Shown here: in pieces, positions 1-7,565 of the stretch
Numbering within the stretch: the stretch's first letter is position 1
Layout of the letters: each line of letters opens with the position of its first letter
NCBI GenBank assembly: GCA_035526585.1
Contig: DATLCC010000058.1
Coordinates: forward strand, 1-28,345
Reading direction: 5' to 3'
Source: JAJPHT01 sp035526585
GTDB lineage: Archaea > Thermoplasmatota > SW-10-69-26 > JACQPN01 > JAJPHT01
DNA: 28,345 nt
Position numbers and translations under genes: made by a program
The notes under the pieces: model-generated
Seen by the model: the letters and a program-made list of their open reading frames with translations, nothing else
Told to the model about the DNA's origin: nothing
Database searches by the model: none

Positions 1-104
1 ACGTCCACCGGCGCCTCCACGATCTCGCCAGGCCGGACCGAGTCCTTCCCCGCCTTCAGGGCGAGCAGCTTTTCGGGGAGAGTCATCGCGCGCGGCGAGG
101 CCAT
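1..104 (-). CDS. leuC: 3-isopropylmalate dehydratase / homoaconitase large subunit, N-terminal fragment
   Basis: Only the first 30-odd codons lie in the window; the gene runs off the left edge. From the ATG at 86 the frame reads MTLPEKLLALKAGKDSVRPG and continues EIVEAPVDV, which matches the N-terminus of archaeal LeuC/HacA-type aconitase-superfamily large subunits (a TxxEKILA-like helix, then the PGDIV-type turn). These Fe-S enzymes isomerise 2-isopropylmalate (leucine pathway) or homocitrate (lysine or coenzyme B pathways). An in-frame ATG at 104 adds MASPRA. An A/T-rich stretch at about 131-144 could be the promoter and favours the start at 104 or a very short leader. The substrate cannot be decided from this fragment. 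The homocitrate/isopropylmalate synthase at 7566-8870 lies on the same strand, so both may serve one pathway. Confidence 0.7.
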   Translation of the reverse strand, partial: MASPRAMTLPEKLLALKAGKDSVRPGEIVEAPVD

Positions 105-834
105 ACGGCGCGCGCATGGGGGCGTCCGGTTCAAAGGGTTATCGGACGCCGAGGCTTAGGCCGAGGCCGCCTAAGCCGAAGCCTCAACCTCAGTCGGGCC
201 TGAGCGGCCGCTTCCACCACGGCCCTTCGGGTCCGGCGGTGGGGCGCGGCTTGCGCGGCTTGTCCATCGCGGCAGGCAGGGGTGCGCGGGCCGAGTGGGG
301 GGCAGCGAAGGAGGGACCAGCCGGAGGTGCATCGCCCGGAAGCATCGGCCCATGCTCGGCGCGTGGGGGATATGAATCCGTCCGGTGGTGGAAAAGGAGC
401 GCAGGGGACCCGCGTCAGCGTAGGACGAACATGTCGACGAGGAAGCTCGCGAGCCAGTTCCTCATGGCGGGACGGGCAGGCCCGTGGCGCGCTTCGAGAG
501 TGGTCATCTTCAGCGTCTTCGCATGGCGCCCGCTGCGCGGGGCCACGCGGCGCGTACGCTCGCAGGCCATTCGAAACCAGTTCTCCAACAGCCCGGTCGC
601 GTTGGGTGATGATAACGATGGCGCAACGGGGCATTGTCCGTTCCATGGGACGATGTTTCGCGTTGCGGCGCTACCGTCGACCCGGCACGAAGCGGCGCAG
701 CAGGCTGCGGGTGGCGCGTTGCTCGTGGCACATCCGGACGAGGCGCTTCATCGGGGTCGGACGCGATGGCACGGAGGTCCCCGCCATGAAGGTTTGGGAG
801 CGGGGCATGGCCGGGGGGCAGGGTTGGCGCTGGG
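105..834. other. 730-bp stretch without a convincing gene
   Basis: Several long open frames cross this region on both strands, but all are Arg/Pro/Ala/Gly-rich, lack domain-like segments and look like products of high GC. Short segments on the minus strand (around 425-510, and a basic 38-codon frame around 690-805) have more protein-like composition but no ribosome site or family resemblance. I looked for tRNA T-arms, RNase P core and SRP signature sequences and did not find them. The left part holds the hexamer-repeat inverted element at 148-190. Confidence 0.5.
148..190. repeat. Hexamer-repeat inverted element A
   Basis: The stretch at 148-169 reads gccgaggcttaggc followed by cgaggccg. The perfect arms ggcttaggc (153-161) and gcctaagcc (169-177) enclose a 7-nt spacer. 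On the right, units gcctaa, gccgaa, gcctca and acctca follow one another with a six-base period. The 22-bp segment 148-169 recurs in reverse complement at 20101-20122 with a single mismatch. A further 7-bp pair, ggcgtcc/ggacgcc (121-127/144-150), flanks it. The element lies just upstream of the presumed leuC promoter. Confidence 0.6.
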
Positions 835-869
835 CTTATGACCTTGCCGCGCGCGTGCCTCCAAGGAGG
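835..869 (+). promoter_or_regulatory. Promoter box and Shine-Dalgarno for the first PPC gene
   Basis: A TATA-like cttatga at 835-841 lies about 44 nt upstream of the ATG at 882, and a strong aaggagg at 863-869 lies 12 nt before it. A box near -40 with a leader that carries a ribosome site fits the other SD-led gene at 2616. Confidence 0.45.
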
Positions 870-881
870 CATCCCCCTTCC

Positions 882-1700
882 ATGCGCGCCACGGTCCCCC
901 TCCTTGCCCTCGTCGTCCTGGCCTTCCCTTCCGGCCTCGCGCTTCCCGCCGCCGGGCTCCTTGGCGACGCGGGCACTGGCCTGGATGCGGGCGGATCCGG
1001 CGCGACGGCGATGCCCCTCGCCTACGGCAGCTACCACGGGAACTTGACGCCGGGCGACAGCGACTGGTTCGTCTTCCCCGCGGCGAGCGCGCCTTCCTGC
1101 CTCTCCGCGGACCTCGTGGCGAGCACGGCGATGCGCGCGGGCGTCGGCGCGGAGAGCGGCGCGTCCGTCCTTGGCGGGCTCACCGAGGGCGTCTTCTCCA
1201 CCGTGCTCGCGGTCGAGCCCGTTCCCGTGCGCCTCGCGGTCCTGCCCGACGAGGCGCCATGGGACGCGGTGTCCGTCGGCCCCTACGCGTTCGACGTCTC
1301 GGTCGCGCCGCCGACGGCCGTCGGAGACGCGCGCTTCGATGACGCGCCCTCGTCGCTCGCGGCCGCGCGCGCGGCGCCCGCAGCGTGCTTCGCGGGGCAC
1401 TTCGACGACGACGGGGACACGGACGCGTACTCCTTCCCCGCGACCGCCGACGACGTCGCGACCGTCTCCCTGGCGGTCGTCGGGCAGAACTTCAGCGCCC
1501 TCACGGTGAAGGACGCGGCGGGTGCGACGCTCGCCGGCCCGATCTCCTCAGGCGGATCTGCCACGTTCACCGTTCCCGCCGATGGCACCTACTTCCTCGT
1601 GGCGAGCGGCGTCGGCGACCGTCATGGCGACTACGCGCTCGGCCTCGTCGTCGGGCCGCCGGGGCAGGGCTGCCGCCCCGCGTGTCTGGAGACCGTGTAG
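882..1700 (+). CDS. Secreted protein with two PPC-like domains and GPPGQGCRPAC tail
   Basis: 272 residues. The start at 882 is chosen because it follows aaggagg and opens a signal peptide (MRATVPLLALVVLAFPSG, cleavage near residue 20-25); the open frame further upstream is non-coding in composition. Two copies of a bacterial pre-peptidase C-terminal (PPC)-like beta-sandwich follow: one from the GDAGTG turn at about 28, with SDWFVF after the first strands, and one from VGDARFDDAP at about 147 through DTDAYSF, ending in DGTYFLVAS and GDYALGLVVG. Residues 258-268 are GPPGQGCRPAC, then LETV. PPC domains are usually accessory modules of exported proteins, and no catalytic domain is present. The next two genes carry the same tail, so this is probably a small surface or extracellular protein family. 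The function is unknown. Confidence 0.8.
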   Translation: MRATVPLLALVVLAFPSGLALPAAGLLGDAGTGLDAGGSGATAMPLAYGSYHGNLTPGDSDWFVFPAASAPSCLSADLVASTAMRAGVGAESGASVLGGLTEGVFSTVLAVEPVPVRLAVLPDEAPWDAVSVGPYAFDVSVAPPTAVGDARFDDAPSSLAAARAAPAACFAGHFDDDGDTDAYSFPATADDVATVSLAVVGQNFSALTVKDAAGATLAGPISSGGSATFTVPADGTYFLVASGVGDRHGDYALGLVVGPPGQGCRPACLETV

Positions 1701-1759
1701 CCTGCCGCAGGGACGCAGGAAGGGTTGAAGGCCCGGAGCGGCGTGCTACACTTGGTACC

Positions 1760-2554
1760 ATGAGGCTCGTTGCCACCGTCCTCGTCGTCCTCTTGCTTCC
1801 CGTCGCCCAGGCTGGCTACGGTGACGCCGGCAGCGGCGGCGACGCGCCCAACGCGGAAGCGCTCGCATACGCGCTGCCTTCCGAGGGCACCTACTACGGC
1901 GGGCTCGCCTCGCTGGATCAGGACTGGTTCCGCACCCCCGTGCGCACGTCCTCTGCGCTCTGCGTGGACTACGACGAGGTCGGCGGCGTCCCCGAGCAGA
2001 TCACGGTCGCCGTCGGCTCCGTGCGCGCGACGATGGACCGCGCGGCGCGCGAATCGGCGAGCCTCGGAGTCGCGGGCTATGGCGACGGCGCGCGCCTGGG
2101 CATCGCGAACACGGGAGCGCAGCAGGGCCTCTACGGCTTCGACGTCGACGTCACGCGCCTCTCCGACCTGGTCGGCGACGCGGGCACGGGCGGCGACGTG
2201 TCCGGCGACGTGGCGACGCCCACCGCGATCGGACCCGGCTGCACCGGCGGCACGGTCGGAGGCATCACCCCCCTCGACACGAAGGACGCGTACACGTTCG
2301 ATGCGGAAGCCTCCGATGTCGCCCTCCTGACGCTCGCGAGCTCCAGCACCGCCATCCGTCTGGACCTCCTCGAGTCGGACGGAAGCCTCCTCGCCACGAT
2401 CGTCCCCGGCCAGGCGCTCCGCATCACGATGCCGGAGACCGGCTCGTATTACATCACGGCCTCGCAGATCGGCTTCGGTTCGACGGACTACCTGATGGGC
2501 GTCGGCATTGGTCCGCCCGGACAAGGGTGCCGGCCGGCATGCTTGTCCAGCTAG
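1760..2554 (+). CDS. Secreted protein with two PPC-like domains and GPPGQGCRPAC tail (paralogue)
   Basis: 264 residues. The ATG at 1760 opens MRLVATVLVVLLLPVAQAG, a clean signal peptide with cleavage near AQA. PPC-like unit 1 begins GYGDAGSGGDAPN at about 19 and contains LDQDWFRTP. Unit 2 begins VGDAGTGGDVSGD at about 137 and contains TKDAYTFDA and GSYYITAS. The tail GPPGQGCRPAC occupies residues 251-261 and is followed only by LSS. The layout matches the gene at 882 although the bodies have diverged, so the two are old paralogues in tandem. The spacing to the previous stop is 59 bp, with gttgaag at about 1724-1730 as a weak promoter candidate. There is no membrane segment after the tail, so a PGF-CTERM-type anchor is excluded. 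The function is unknown. Confidence 0.8.
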   Translation: MRLVATVLVVLLLPVAQAGYGDAGSGGDAPNAEALAYALPSEGTYYGGLASLDQDWFRTPVRTSSALCVDYDEVGGVPEQITVAVGSVRATMDRAARESASLGVAGYGDGARLGIANTGAQQGLYGFDVDVTRLSDLVGDAGTGGDVSGDVATPTAIGPGCTGGTVGGITPLDTKDAYTFDAEASDVALLTLASSSTAIRLDLLESDGSLLATIVPGQALRITMPETGSYYITASQIGFGSTDYLMGVGIGPPGQGCRPACLSS

Positions 2555-2572
2555 ATGGTTGCCGAGGCGCAA

Positions 2573-2610
2573 TGTATAATAGTTTCCCACGGGCACTAGG
2601 TTGCCGGAGG
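2573..2610 (+). promoter_or_regulatory. TATA box and Shine-Dalgarno for the short tail protein
   Basis: The sequence tgtataatag at 2574-2583 is the most AT-rich spot in the neighbourhood and lies about 39 nt before the ATG at 2616. ggagg at 2606-2610 is 5 nt before that ATG and decides the start in favour of 2616 over the TTG at 2601. Confidence 0.55.
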
Positions 2611-2615
2611 TTGAC

Positions 2616-2843
2616 ATGCGGAACGTCTCAAGCCGGAAGATGTGGGGAACGGCGCTCGTGCTGACCCTTCTCCTGCTGGCAAGCAGCCCGCCCGCGGCGG
2701 CGGACGACGGCACGTCGTCGTCGTCGTCGGACACGCGGACAAGCACGGAAGCGACGTCGACCTCGACGTCCTCGACAGACTCGACCCTCCTCGGGCCGCC
2801 CGGACAAGGGTGCCGCCCAGCCTGCGGCGCCAGCGGCGTCTGA
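2616..2843 (+). CDS. Small secreted Ser/Thr-rich protein with GPPGQGCRPAC tail
   Basis: 75 residues. The start at 2616 is set by ggagg with a 5-nt spacer. The layout is a short basic N-terminus (MRNVSSRK), a hydrophobic signal core (WGTALVLTLLLLASS) with cleavage near PAAA, then about 25 residues made almost only of Ser, Thr and Asp (a linker that could carry O-glycans), then GPPGQGCRPAC at residues 60-70 and GASGV. It has no PPC domain, so it is in effect an exported tail on a stalk. That shows the tail can stand alone as a module. It shares the nucleotide stretch ccgcccggacaagggtgcc with the preceding gene, which suggests a common origin. I do not recognise a family. Confidence 0.7.
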   Translation: MRNVSSRKMWGTALVLTLLLLASSPPAAADDGTSSSSSDTRTSTEATSTSTSSTDSTLLGPPGQGCRPACGASGV

Positions 2844-2844
2844 A

Positions 2845-2864
2845 GCGCATCTGCGCAGATGCGC
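2845..2864. repeat. Perfect 20-bp palindrome
   Basis: gcgcatctgcgcagatgcgc equals its own reverse complement. It begins 1 nt after the stop of the short tail protein and ends 11 nt before ttaag (2876-2880), the presumed promoter box of the kinase gene. It could be an operator for that gene or a transcript-end hairpin for the upstream one. Confidence 0.6.
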
Positions 2865-2913
2865 GTCGTGAAGGGTTAAGCGACCCGTCCTCTACTCCCT
2901 CTGGAAAACTGCG

Positions 2914-4992
2914 ATGAACGGCTTCCAGCTCGCGTTCTTGCTTTGGAGCGTCGCAAGCGCGCTCGCCGTCGTCGCGCTGGGCGTCTTCACGGCGACCGGT
3001 GGCAAGGCTCGCCCCCGCGGCGCGTGGGCCTTCGGCCTCTTCGCGAGCACGTGGGGCATCCAGATCATCCTCGGCGCGCTCGCGAGCACGATCGGCGACG
3101 CGGCCACCGCGAGCTTCGCGTACATGGGATTCGTCGTCTTCACGATCCCGCTGCCCTTCTTCCTCTTCGAGTTCGCCGCGTCGCAGTCGACGCGCCCCCA
3201 TGCTCTGGGCTGGGCGATCGCGCGCGTGCTCGCCGCGGGCCTCGCGCTTGGCGTCGCGATCACCTTCGCGACCGTGCCCGGACTCGTCTTCCAAGGCGTG
3301 CAGGAGACGGACGAGAACGGCATCGTCCCTCTGTGGGGGCCGCTCCATTCGATCGCCGTCATCCTGCCCTACCTCCTGTCGTTCGCCATCGTCCTCTGGA
3401 CGCTCGCGCGCGCCCACCGCGCCGCCGCGACGCCGCGCGTCGCCGACCGCGTCGCGACGCTCCTCGCAGGGCTCGGCCTCTTCGTGAGCTTCGCGGCGAC
3501 GAACAACCTCGTCTTCTACGTCGCCTCCGCGCTCGCGGACGGGCTCACCTGGACGTACACGTTCTTCCTCCTCACGACGCTCATCGCGTCGATCCTTTCC
3601 GTCGCGCTCGGGCTGCGCTTCTGGCGCGAATCGCGCGCGCACAACTCGACGCGCGAGCGCCTCGTCGCCCTCTCGCTCCTCGTGCCCGCCGCGTGGGGCG
3701 TCCTCGAGGCGCTCCTCACGCTGGGTCCGCTGCCGTACCTCAACTCGGTGGGCCTCTGGCGCCTCACGGGCGTCGCCGTCATCGCGTATGGCATCGCGCG
3801 CTGGCGCGTCTACGACCTGCCCCAGCGCGCCTCCCGCGCGGCCGCAGGCGCGTCCGGCGTCGGCGCCGCGCTCGCCACGGGCGCGACGGCGTACGGCGCC
3901 GGGCTCGTCGTGACCTCGGGCCCCCTCATCCCCGCGACGCTGGGCATCCTTGTCGCGAGCGCCGCCCTCATGCCTTCGATGGGCTTCGCGCGGCGCCTCT
4001 TTGGAGTCGAGCGCGCGCGCGAGCGGCGCGACCTCCAGCAGGCCCTCTACGGGCAGCGCATCGACTCGTACCGCGCGGCGCTCGAAGCGAGCCTCGCGCG
4101 TGGGACGCTCGCCGAGGATCAGCCCTTCCTCGCGGCGCTTCGCGAGCGCTTCGGCATCTCGCCCGACGAGGACCGACTCCTCATGCACCTCGCCAACTCC
4201 AGCGTCCTCGTCGCGCGCGAGACGCGCGCGTGGGACGCATACGAGCGCCTGCGCCTCCTGGGTGAAGGCGGCGGCGGCCGCACGTGGCTCGCGCGCGATC
4301 GGGCTCGCGACCGCCTCGTCGTCCTCAAGGAGCCCCTCGAGCGCTGGCAGCAGGACCCCGCCGCGCGCGAGATGGTGCTGCGCGAGGCGCGCCTTGCGGC
4401 CAAGGTGCGGCACGCGAACGTCGTCGCGATCGAAGAGGTCGTGGAAGGAAAGGGCTCCCCCGTGATCGTCATGGAGTACCTCGAAGGCGGGAGCCTGCGC
4501 GACGTCCTGCGCGCGCGCGGCACGCTCCCGTGGCCCGAGGCCAAGGTGCTCGCGCTGGACGTCCTGCGCGGGCTCGAGGCCGTGCACTCGGCGGGGATCG
4601 TGCACCGCGACATCAAGCCCAGCAACATCCTCCTCGATGGCGAGGGGCTCGCGAAGGTCGCGGACTTCGGCATCGCCGTGACGCCGGCGACCTCGAGCGA
4701 CCGCACGATGATGATCGACCCCATGCACTCGACCATCGCGGGCACGCTGCACTACATGGCGCCCGAGGCGCGCAGCGGCGGCGCCCTCGACCGCCGCGCC
4801 GACGTGTACGCCTGCGGCGCCGTGCTCCACGAGCTCCTCTACGGCGCGCCGCCGGGGCTGCGCTCGCCCATGGTCGTGCGCGACGACCTGCCCGCGGGCG
4901 TCGCACGCTCGCTCGCGTTGGCCCTCGCGCCCGACCCCGCGACGCGCTACGCGAGCGCGAAGGCGTTCGCCGAGGACCTCGCGCGGTTGTGA
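2914..4992 (+). CDS. Membrane-anchored Hanks-type Ser/Thr protein kinase
   Basis: 692 residues. Residues 1 to about 360 form a polytopic membrane region of roughly nine hydrophobic helices, arranged like the N-terminal sensor regions of some membrane histidine kinases. A linker at about 365-440 is charged and helical. The kinase domain follows: glycine loop LGEGGGGRTWLA from 449, catalytic lysine in VVLK at 472, HRDIKPSN with H564 and D566, DFG from 584, and APE at 616-618. All catalytic residues are intact, so an active enzyme is expected, facing the cytoplasm. The domain ends with the gene (residue 692) and lacks the PASTA repeats of bacterial PknB. The likely role is to sense a membrane or external cue and phosphorylate cytoplasmic proteins. 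The downstream neighbour is a TrmB-PAS regulator, but linkage is only by proximity. ttaag at 2876-2880 is a possible promoter. Confidence 0.9.
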   Translation: MNGFQLAFLLWSVASALAVVALGVFTATGGKARPRGAWAFGLFASTWGIQIILGALASTIGDAATASFAYMGFVVFTIPLPFFLFEFAASQSTRPHALGWAIARVLAAGLALGVAITFATVPGLVFQGVQETDENGIVPLWGPLHSIAVILPYLLSFAIVLWTLARAHRAAATPRVADRVATLLAGLGLFVSFAATNNLVFYVASALADGLTWTYTFFLLTTLIASILSVALGLRFWRESRAHNSTRERLVALSLLVPAAWGVLEALLTLGPLPYLNSVGLWRLTGVAVIAYGIARWRVYDLPQRASRAAAGASGVGAALATGATAYGAGLVVTSGPLIPATLGILVASAALMPSMGFARRLFGVERARERRDLQQALYGQRIDSYRAALEASLARGTLAEDQPFLAALRERFGISPDEDRLLMHLANSSVLVARETRAWDAYERLRLLGEGGGGRTWLARDRARDRLVVLKEPLERWQQDPAAREMVLREARLAAKVRHANVVAIEEVVEGKGSPVIVMEYLEGGSLRDVLRARGTLPWPEAKVLALDVLRGLEAVHSAGIVHRDIKPSNILLDGEGLAKVADFGIAVTPATSSDRTMMIDPMHSTIAGTLHYMAPEARSGGALDRRADVYACGAVLHELLYGAPPGLRSPMVVRDDLPAGVARSLALALAPDPATRYASAKAFAEDLARL

Positions 4993-5035
4993 GGCTCGCA
5001 GGAAACATTGAAGGGCGCGCGCCCCTAGTGAGGGG

Positions 5036-5057
5036 AGGACCCCTTCCGCGGGGTCCT
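5036..5057. repeat. Perfect 8-bp stem-loop between kinase and TrmB genes
   Basis: Arms aggacccc (5036-5043) and ggggtcct (5050-5057) enclose 6 nt, 13 nt before the ATG at 5071. The position suits an operator or a leader hairpin for the TrmB gene. A terminator is less likely, as no T-run follows. Confidence 0.5.
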
Positions 5058-5070
5058 GGGTGGATGCTTC

Positions 5071-7086
5071 ATGCCCGTCACGCAAGACCGATTGACGCGC
5101 CTCCGCGAGTTCGGACTGAGCGAGTACGCGGCGCGAAGCTACCTCGCCCTCCTCGACCTCGGGATCGGCGAAGCGCGCGACGTCTCCTCCATCTCGAAGG
5201 TCCCCCAGGCGAAGATCTACCACGTGCTCGAGCAGCTCCACGACAAGGGGCTCGTCGTGATCCTCCCCGAGTTCCCCAAGAAGTACGCGCCCGTGCCCTT
5301 CGAGGAGTACCTCACCCGACTCTACGACGAGCACACGAAGGCCGCGACCGCGATCGAGACGGAGCGCGACGCGCTCGCCGAGATGTTCCGCGTCATGGGC
5401 GACACGGACGTGGGGGACCGCGGCTTCTTCACCGTCATCCGCGGCCGGCGCAACGTGCTCGCGCGCATCGAGGAGATGGTGGCGACGACACAGCGCGACC
5501 TCGTCGTCCTCGGCACCGCCGGGACGGCCTCGCGCGCAGGACACATGATCGCGGAGCTGCGCCGCGCGCGCGAGCGCGACGTGCGCGTCCGGATCCTCGC
5601 GCCCGTGGACGAGCGGACCATCGAAGGGCTCCATCCTCTTGCCGAGCTCTCGGACCTTCGCGCCCGCGAGCTCGACGAGGCGGAGCAGAGCGCGAAGGTC
5701 GCGATCGTCGTGAGCGACTCCGCGCGCGCGTTCCTCATCCACTTCGTCCCAGACGACAACAACGTGTACGCGGGGACGGACATCGGCGTCTTCACCGACC
5801 AGGAGGCGATGGTCGCGGCGATCCTCGCGATCGTCGAGCCGCACTTCGCGCGCGCGACCGCATACGCGCGCCGCCGCGACGAGATCCTCCACGGGCGCGC
5901 GCCCGAGTTCATGCGCGTCTACGCGAACACGGCGGACGCGCGCGCCGCGCTCGCCAGGACCCTCGCGCGCGGGGCGGCCGAAGCGGCCTCCATCGCGTGG
6001 CGCGACCCGCCCACGGAGGCCGGCGCGCGATGGCGCTGCATCGACGACCTCGCGGACGCGAGCGTCGTCGAGCGCTGGCGCGCGCAGACCAAGGGAGGTC
6101 GCGTCGAGGCGCGGCACGTGCGGACGCCCGCCGTCACGCAGAAGCTCGTCGTCGACGACGAGGCCTTCTTCGGGATCGGCGCGGACGTCGTGCTGCACAC
6201 GAACTCGCCGCCGGTCGTGAGCGCGCTCCGCAAGCACTTCGACGCGCTCTGGGTCGGCGCGCTGCCGCTCGAAGAGCGCAGCCACGAGCTCGAGATCTTC
6301 CCAGGGCTACGTCCGGGGGACGTCGGCATCGGACGCCTGTTCCAGCTCCTGCGCGACGCGGTGATCGTCGCCGACCCGCGCGACCGCATCGTCCTCTGGA
6401 ACCCGGCAGCCTCGACGATCTTCGGGCGCAGCGCCTCGCAGACGCGCGACCAGCCCCTCTCCTCGATCATCGGAGGATCCGCCCGCGCGGAGCTCGAGGA
6501 GCGGATCCGCGTCCTTCGCGCCAAGGCGCAGCCAGGCGAGGACGCGGAGCCATTCGAGACGATCGCGCTTCGCGCGAACGGCGCGGAATTCCCGCTCGAG
6601 ATCACGCTCAGCACCCTCCACACGCCAGAAGGCGCGCCCTATCTCGTCGCGGTCGGACGCGACATCACGGCGCGCCGCCGGGCGCAGCAGGCGCAGAACC
6701 AGGCCAACGAGCGAGTGCGGCACGCGTACGAGCGCATGACGGAGGCCTTCTACGCGCTTGACAGCGAGTTCCGCTTCGTCTACCGCAACCCGGCGACGCG
6801 CGCGATGCAGCAGAGCAGACACGACTCGGAGATCGACGGCAAGGTCCTCTGGGAGGCGTTCCCCGACATCGCAGGCACGAAGTTCGAGAGCGAGCTCAAG
6901 CGCGCGATGCGGGAGAAGAAGCCCGTGCGCTTCGAGGAGACCTACGCGCGCCTGGGGAAGACCTTCGAGGTGAACGCCTATCCGTCGGAGGACGGCCTCT
7001 CCGTCTACTATCGCGACGTCACGGAGTCGAAACAACCGGCGACGGCTGCGGCGGCGCCGTCGCAAGCTCGATCGCGAGGAACGTGA
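5071..7086 (+). CDS. TrmB-family transcription regulator fused to two PAS domains
   Basis: 671 residues. Residues 1 to about 75 form the TrmB winged helix (LSEYAARSYLALLDLG, then the PQAKIYHVLEQLHDKGLV recognition region). From about 105 to 250 is the TrmB phospholipase-D-like effector domain (LVVLGTAG, then VYAGTDIGVF). From about 265 to 410 a second, diverged copy appears to follow (KLVVDDEAFFGIG, SALRKHFDALW). PAS 1 spans about 421-540 (LLRDAVIVADPRDRIVLWN, ending VAVGRDITARR), and PAS 2 about 549-655 (FYALDSEFRFVYRNP, ending VYYRDVTESK). TrmB proteins normally bind sugars and end after the effector domain. Added PAS domains suggest input from a second ligand, redox state or light. No histidine kinase or output module follows, so DNA binding is the only visible output. 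The last 68 bp overlap the convergent gene 7019-7510. Confidence 0.85.
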   Translation: MPVTQDRLTRLREFGLSEYAARSYLALLDLGIGEARDVSSISKVPQAKIYHVLEQLHDKGLVVILPEFPKKYAPVPFEEYLTRLYDEHTKAATAIETERDALAEMFRVMGDTDVGDRGFFTVIRGRRNVLARIEEMVATTQRDLVVLGTAGTASRAGHMIAELRRARERDVRVRILAPVDERTIEGLHPLAELSDLRARELDEAEQSAKVAIVVSDSARAFLIHFVPDDNNVYAGTDIGVFTDQEAMVAAILAIVEPHFARATAYARRRDEILHGRAPEFMRVYANTADARAALARTLARGAAEAASIAWRDPPTEAGARWRCIDDLADASVVERWRAQTKGGRVEARHVRTPAVTQKLVVDDEAFFGIGADVVLHTNSPPVVSALRKHFDALWVGALPLEERSHELEIFPGLRPGDVGIGRLFQLLRDAVIVADPRDRIVLWNPAASTIFGRSASQTRDQPLSSIIGGSARAELEERIRVLRAKAQPGEDAEPFETIALRANGAEFPLEITLSTLHTPEGAPYLVAVGRDITARRRAQQAQNQANERVRHAYERMTEAFYALDSEFRFVYRNPATRAMQQSRHDSEIDGKVLWEAFPDIAGTKFESELKRAMREKKPVRFEETYARLGKTFEVNAYPSEDGLSVYYRDVTESKQPATAAAAPSQARSRGT

Positions 7087-7510
7087 CCGTCACGTCGACG
7101 CGCTGCAGATAGCGGTCGAAAAGAAGGCGCAGCGCGACGAGCGCGACCGTCGCCGACGCCGAGATCGCGGCGGCGCGCGCCACGATGTCTCCCAGGTGGA
7201 GCGCGTTCGCGATCGCCGTGCCCGCCGTCGCGATGGCGCCCAGCGCGAGGAGGAACGTGACGACGCCTCGCGCGGTGAGCACGCGCTGCGCATGCTCCAG
7301 CGCGCGGCAATAGCGCGCCTTCAGCCGTTCGGCGTTGCGCTCTTCCGGCGCGCGCACGAGGTCCCCGAGGAACTCGCCCATGAGATGGTACTTGCTGCGC
7401 GCGAACCAGCGCGTGAAGTGGAGCGCCTCCTCGCCGATGCGGTGCTCGTCCGCGCGATGCGAGGGCGCGGCATGTCGGCGGCGCGCGCGGTGGCCGGCGT
7501 GGGACGACAC
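7019..7510 (-). CDS. Small two-helix membrane protein of unknown function
   Basis: 163 residues from the GTG at 7510; the first 25 or so residues are Arg/His-rich and the true start may be later. A charged N-terminal region (EEALHFTRWFARSKYHLMG, GDLVRAPEERNAERLKARYC) is followed by two hydrophobic segments (VVTFLLALGAIATAGTAIA and AAAISASATVALVALRLLF) and a Pro-rich tail. I recognise no family. The 3' end overlaps the TrmB-PAS gene tail-to-tail by 68 bp, so the two transcripts would be antisense to each other there. It lies 55 bp downstream of the synthase gene on the same strand. Confidence 0.6.
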   Translation of the reverse strand: MSSHAGHRARRRHAAPSHRADEHRIGEEALHFTRWFARSKYHLMGEFLGDLVRAPEERNAERLKARYCRALEHAQRVLTARGVVTFLLALGAIATAGTAIANALHLGDIVARAAAISASATVALVALRLLFDRYLQRVDVTVTFLAIELATAPPQPSPVVSTP

Positions 7511-7565
7511 GGTCGCAAGGTGCGCCGCGTGGGCTTAGCATGCTCTGGCGGCGTCGTCGCTACGC

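Noticed and set aside
425..510. Minus-strand peptide-like segment containing MRNWLASFLVDMFVLR
   Set aside because: It looks protein-like but is too short, with no start context and no recognised family; chance cannot be excluded.
105..834. Possible RNase P, SRP or tRNA gene in the gene-free stretch
   Set aside because: No tRNA T-arm, RNase P core or SRP Alu/S-domain signature could be found by eye.
2596..6285. A 1229-codon open frame on the minus strand
   Set aside because: It is antisense to the kinase and TrmB genes, made mostly of Arg, Glu, Asp, Ala and Gly without any fold-like segment; it is a high-GC shadow.
4284..6761. An 825-codon plus-strand open frame across the kinase/TrmB junction
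   Set aside because: Arg/Ala/Pro-rich out-of-frame reading of two well-supported genes.
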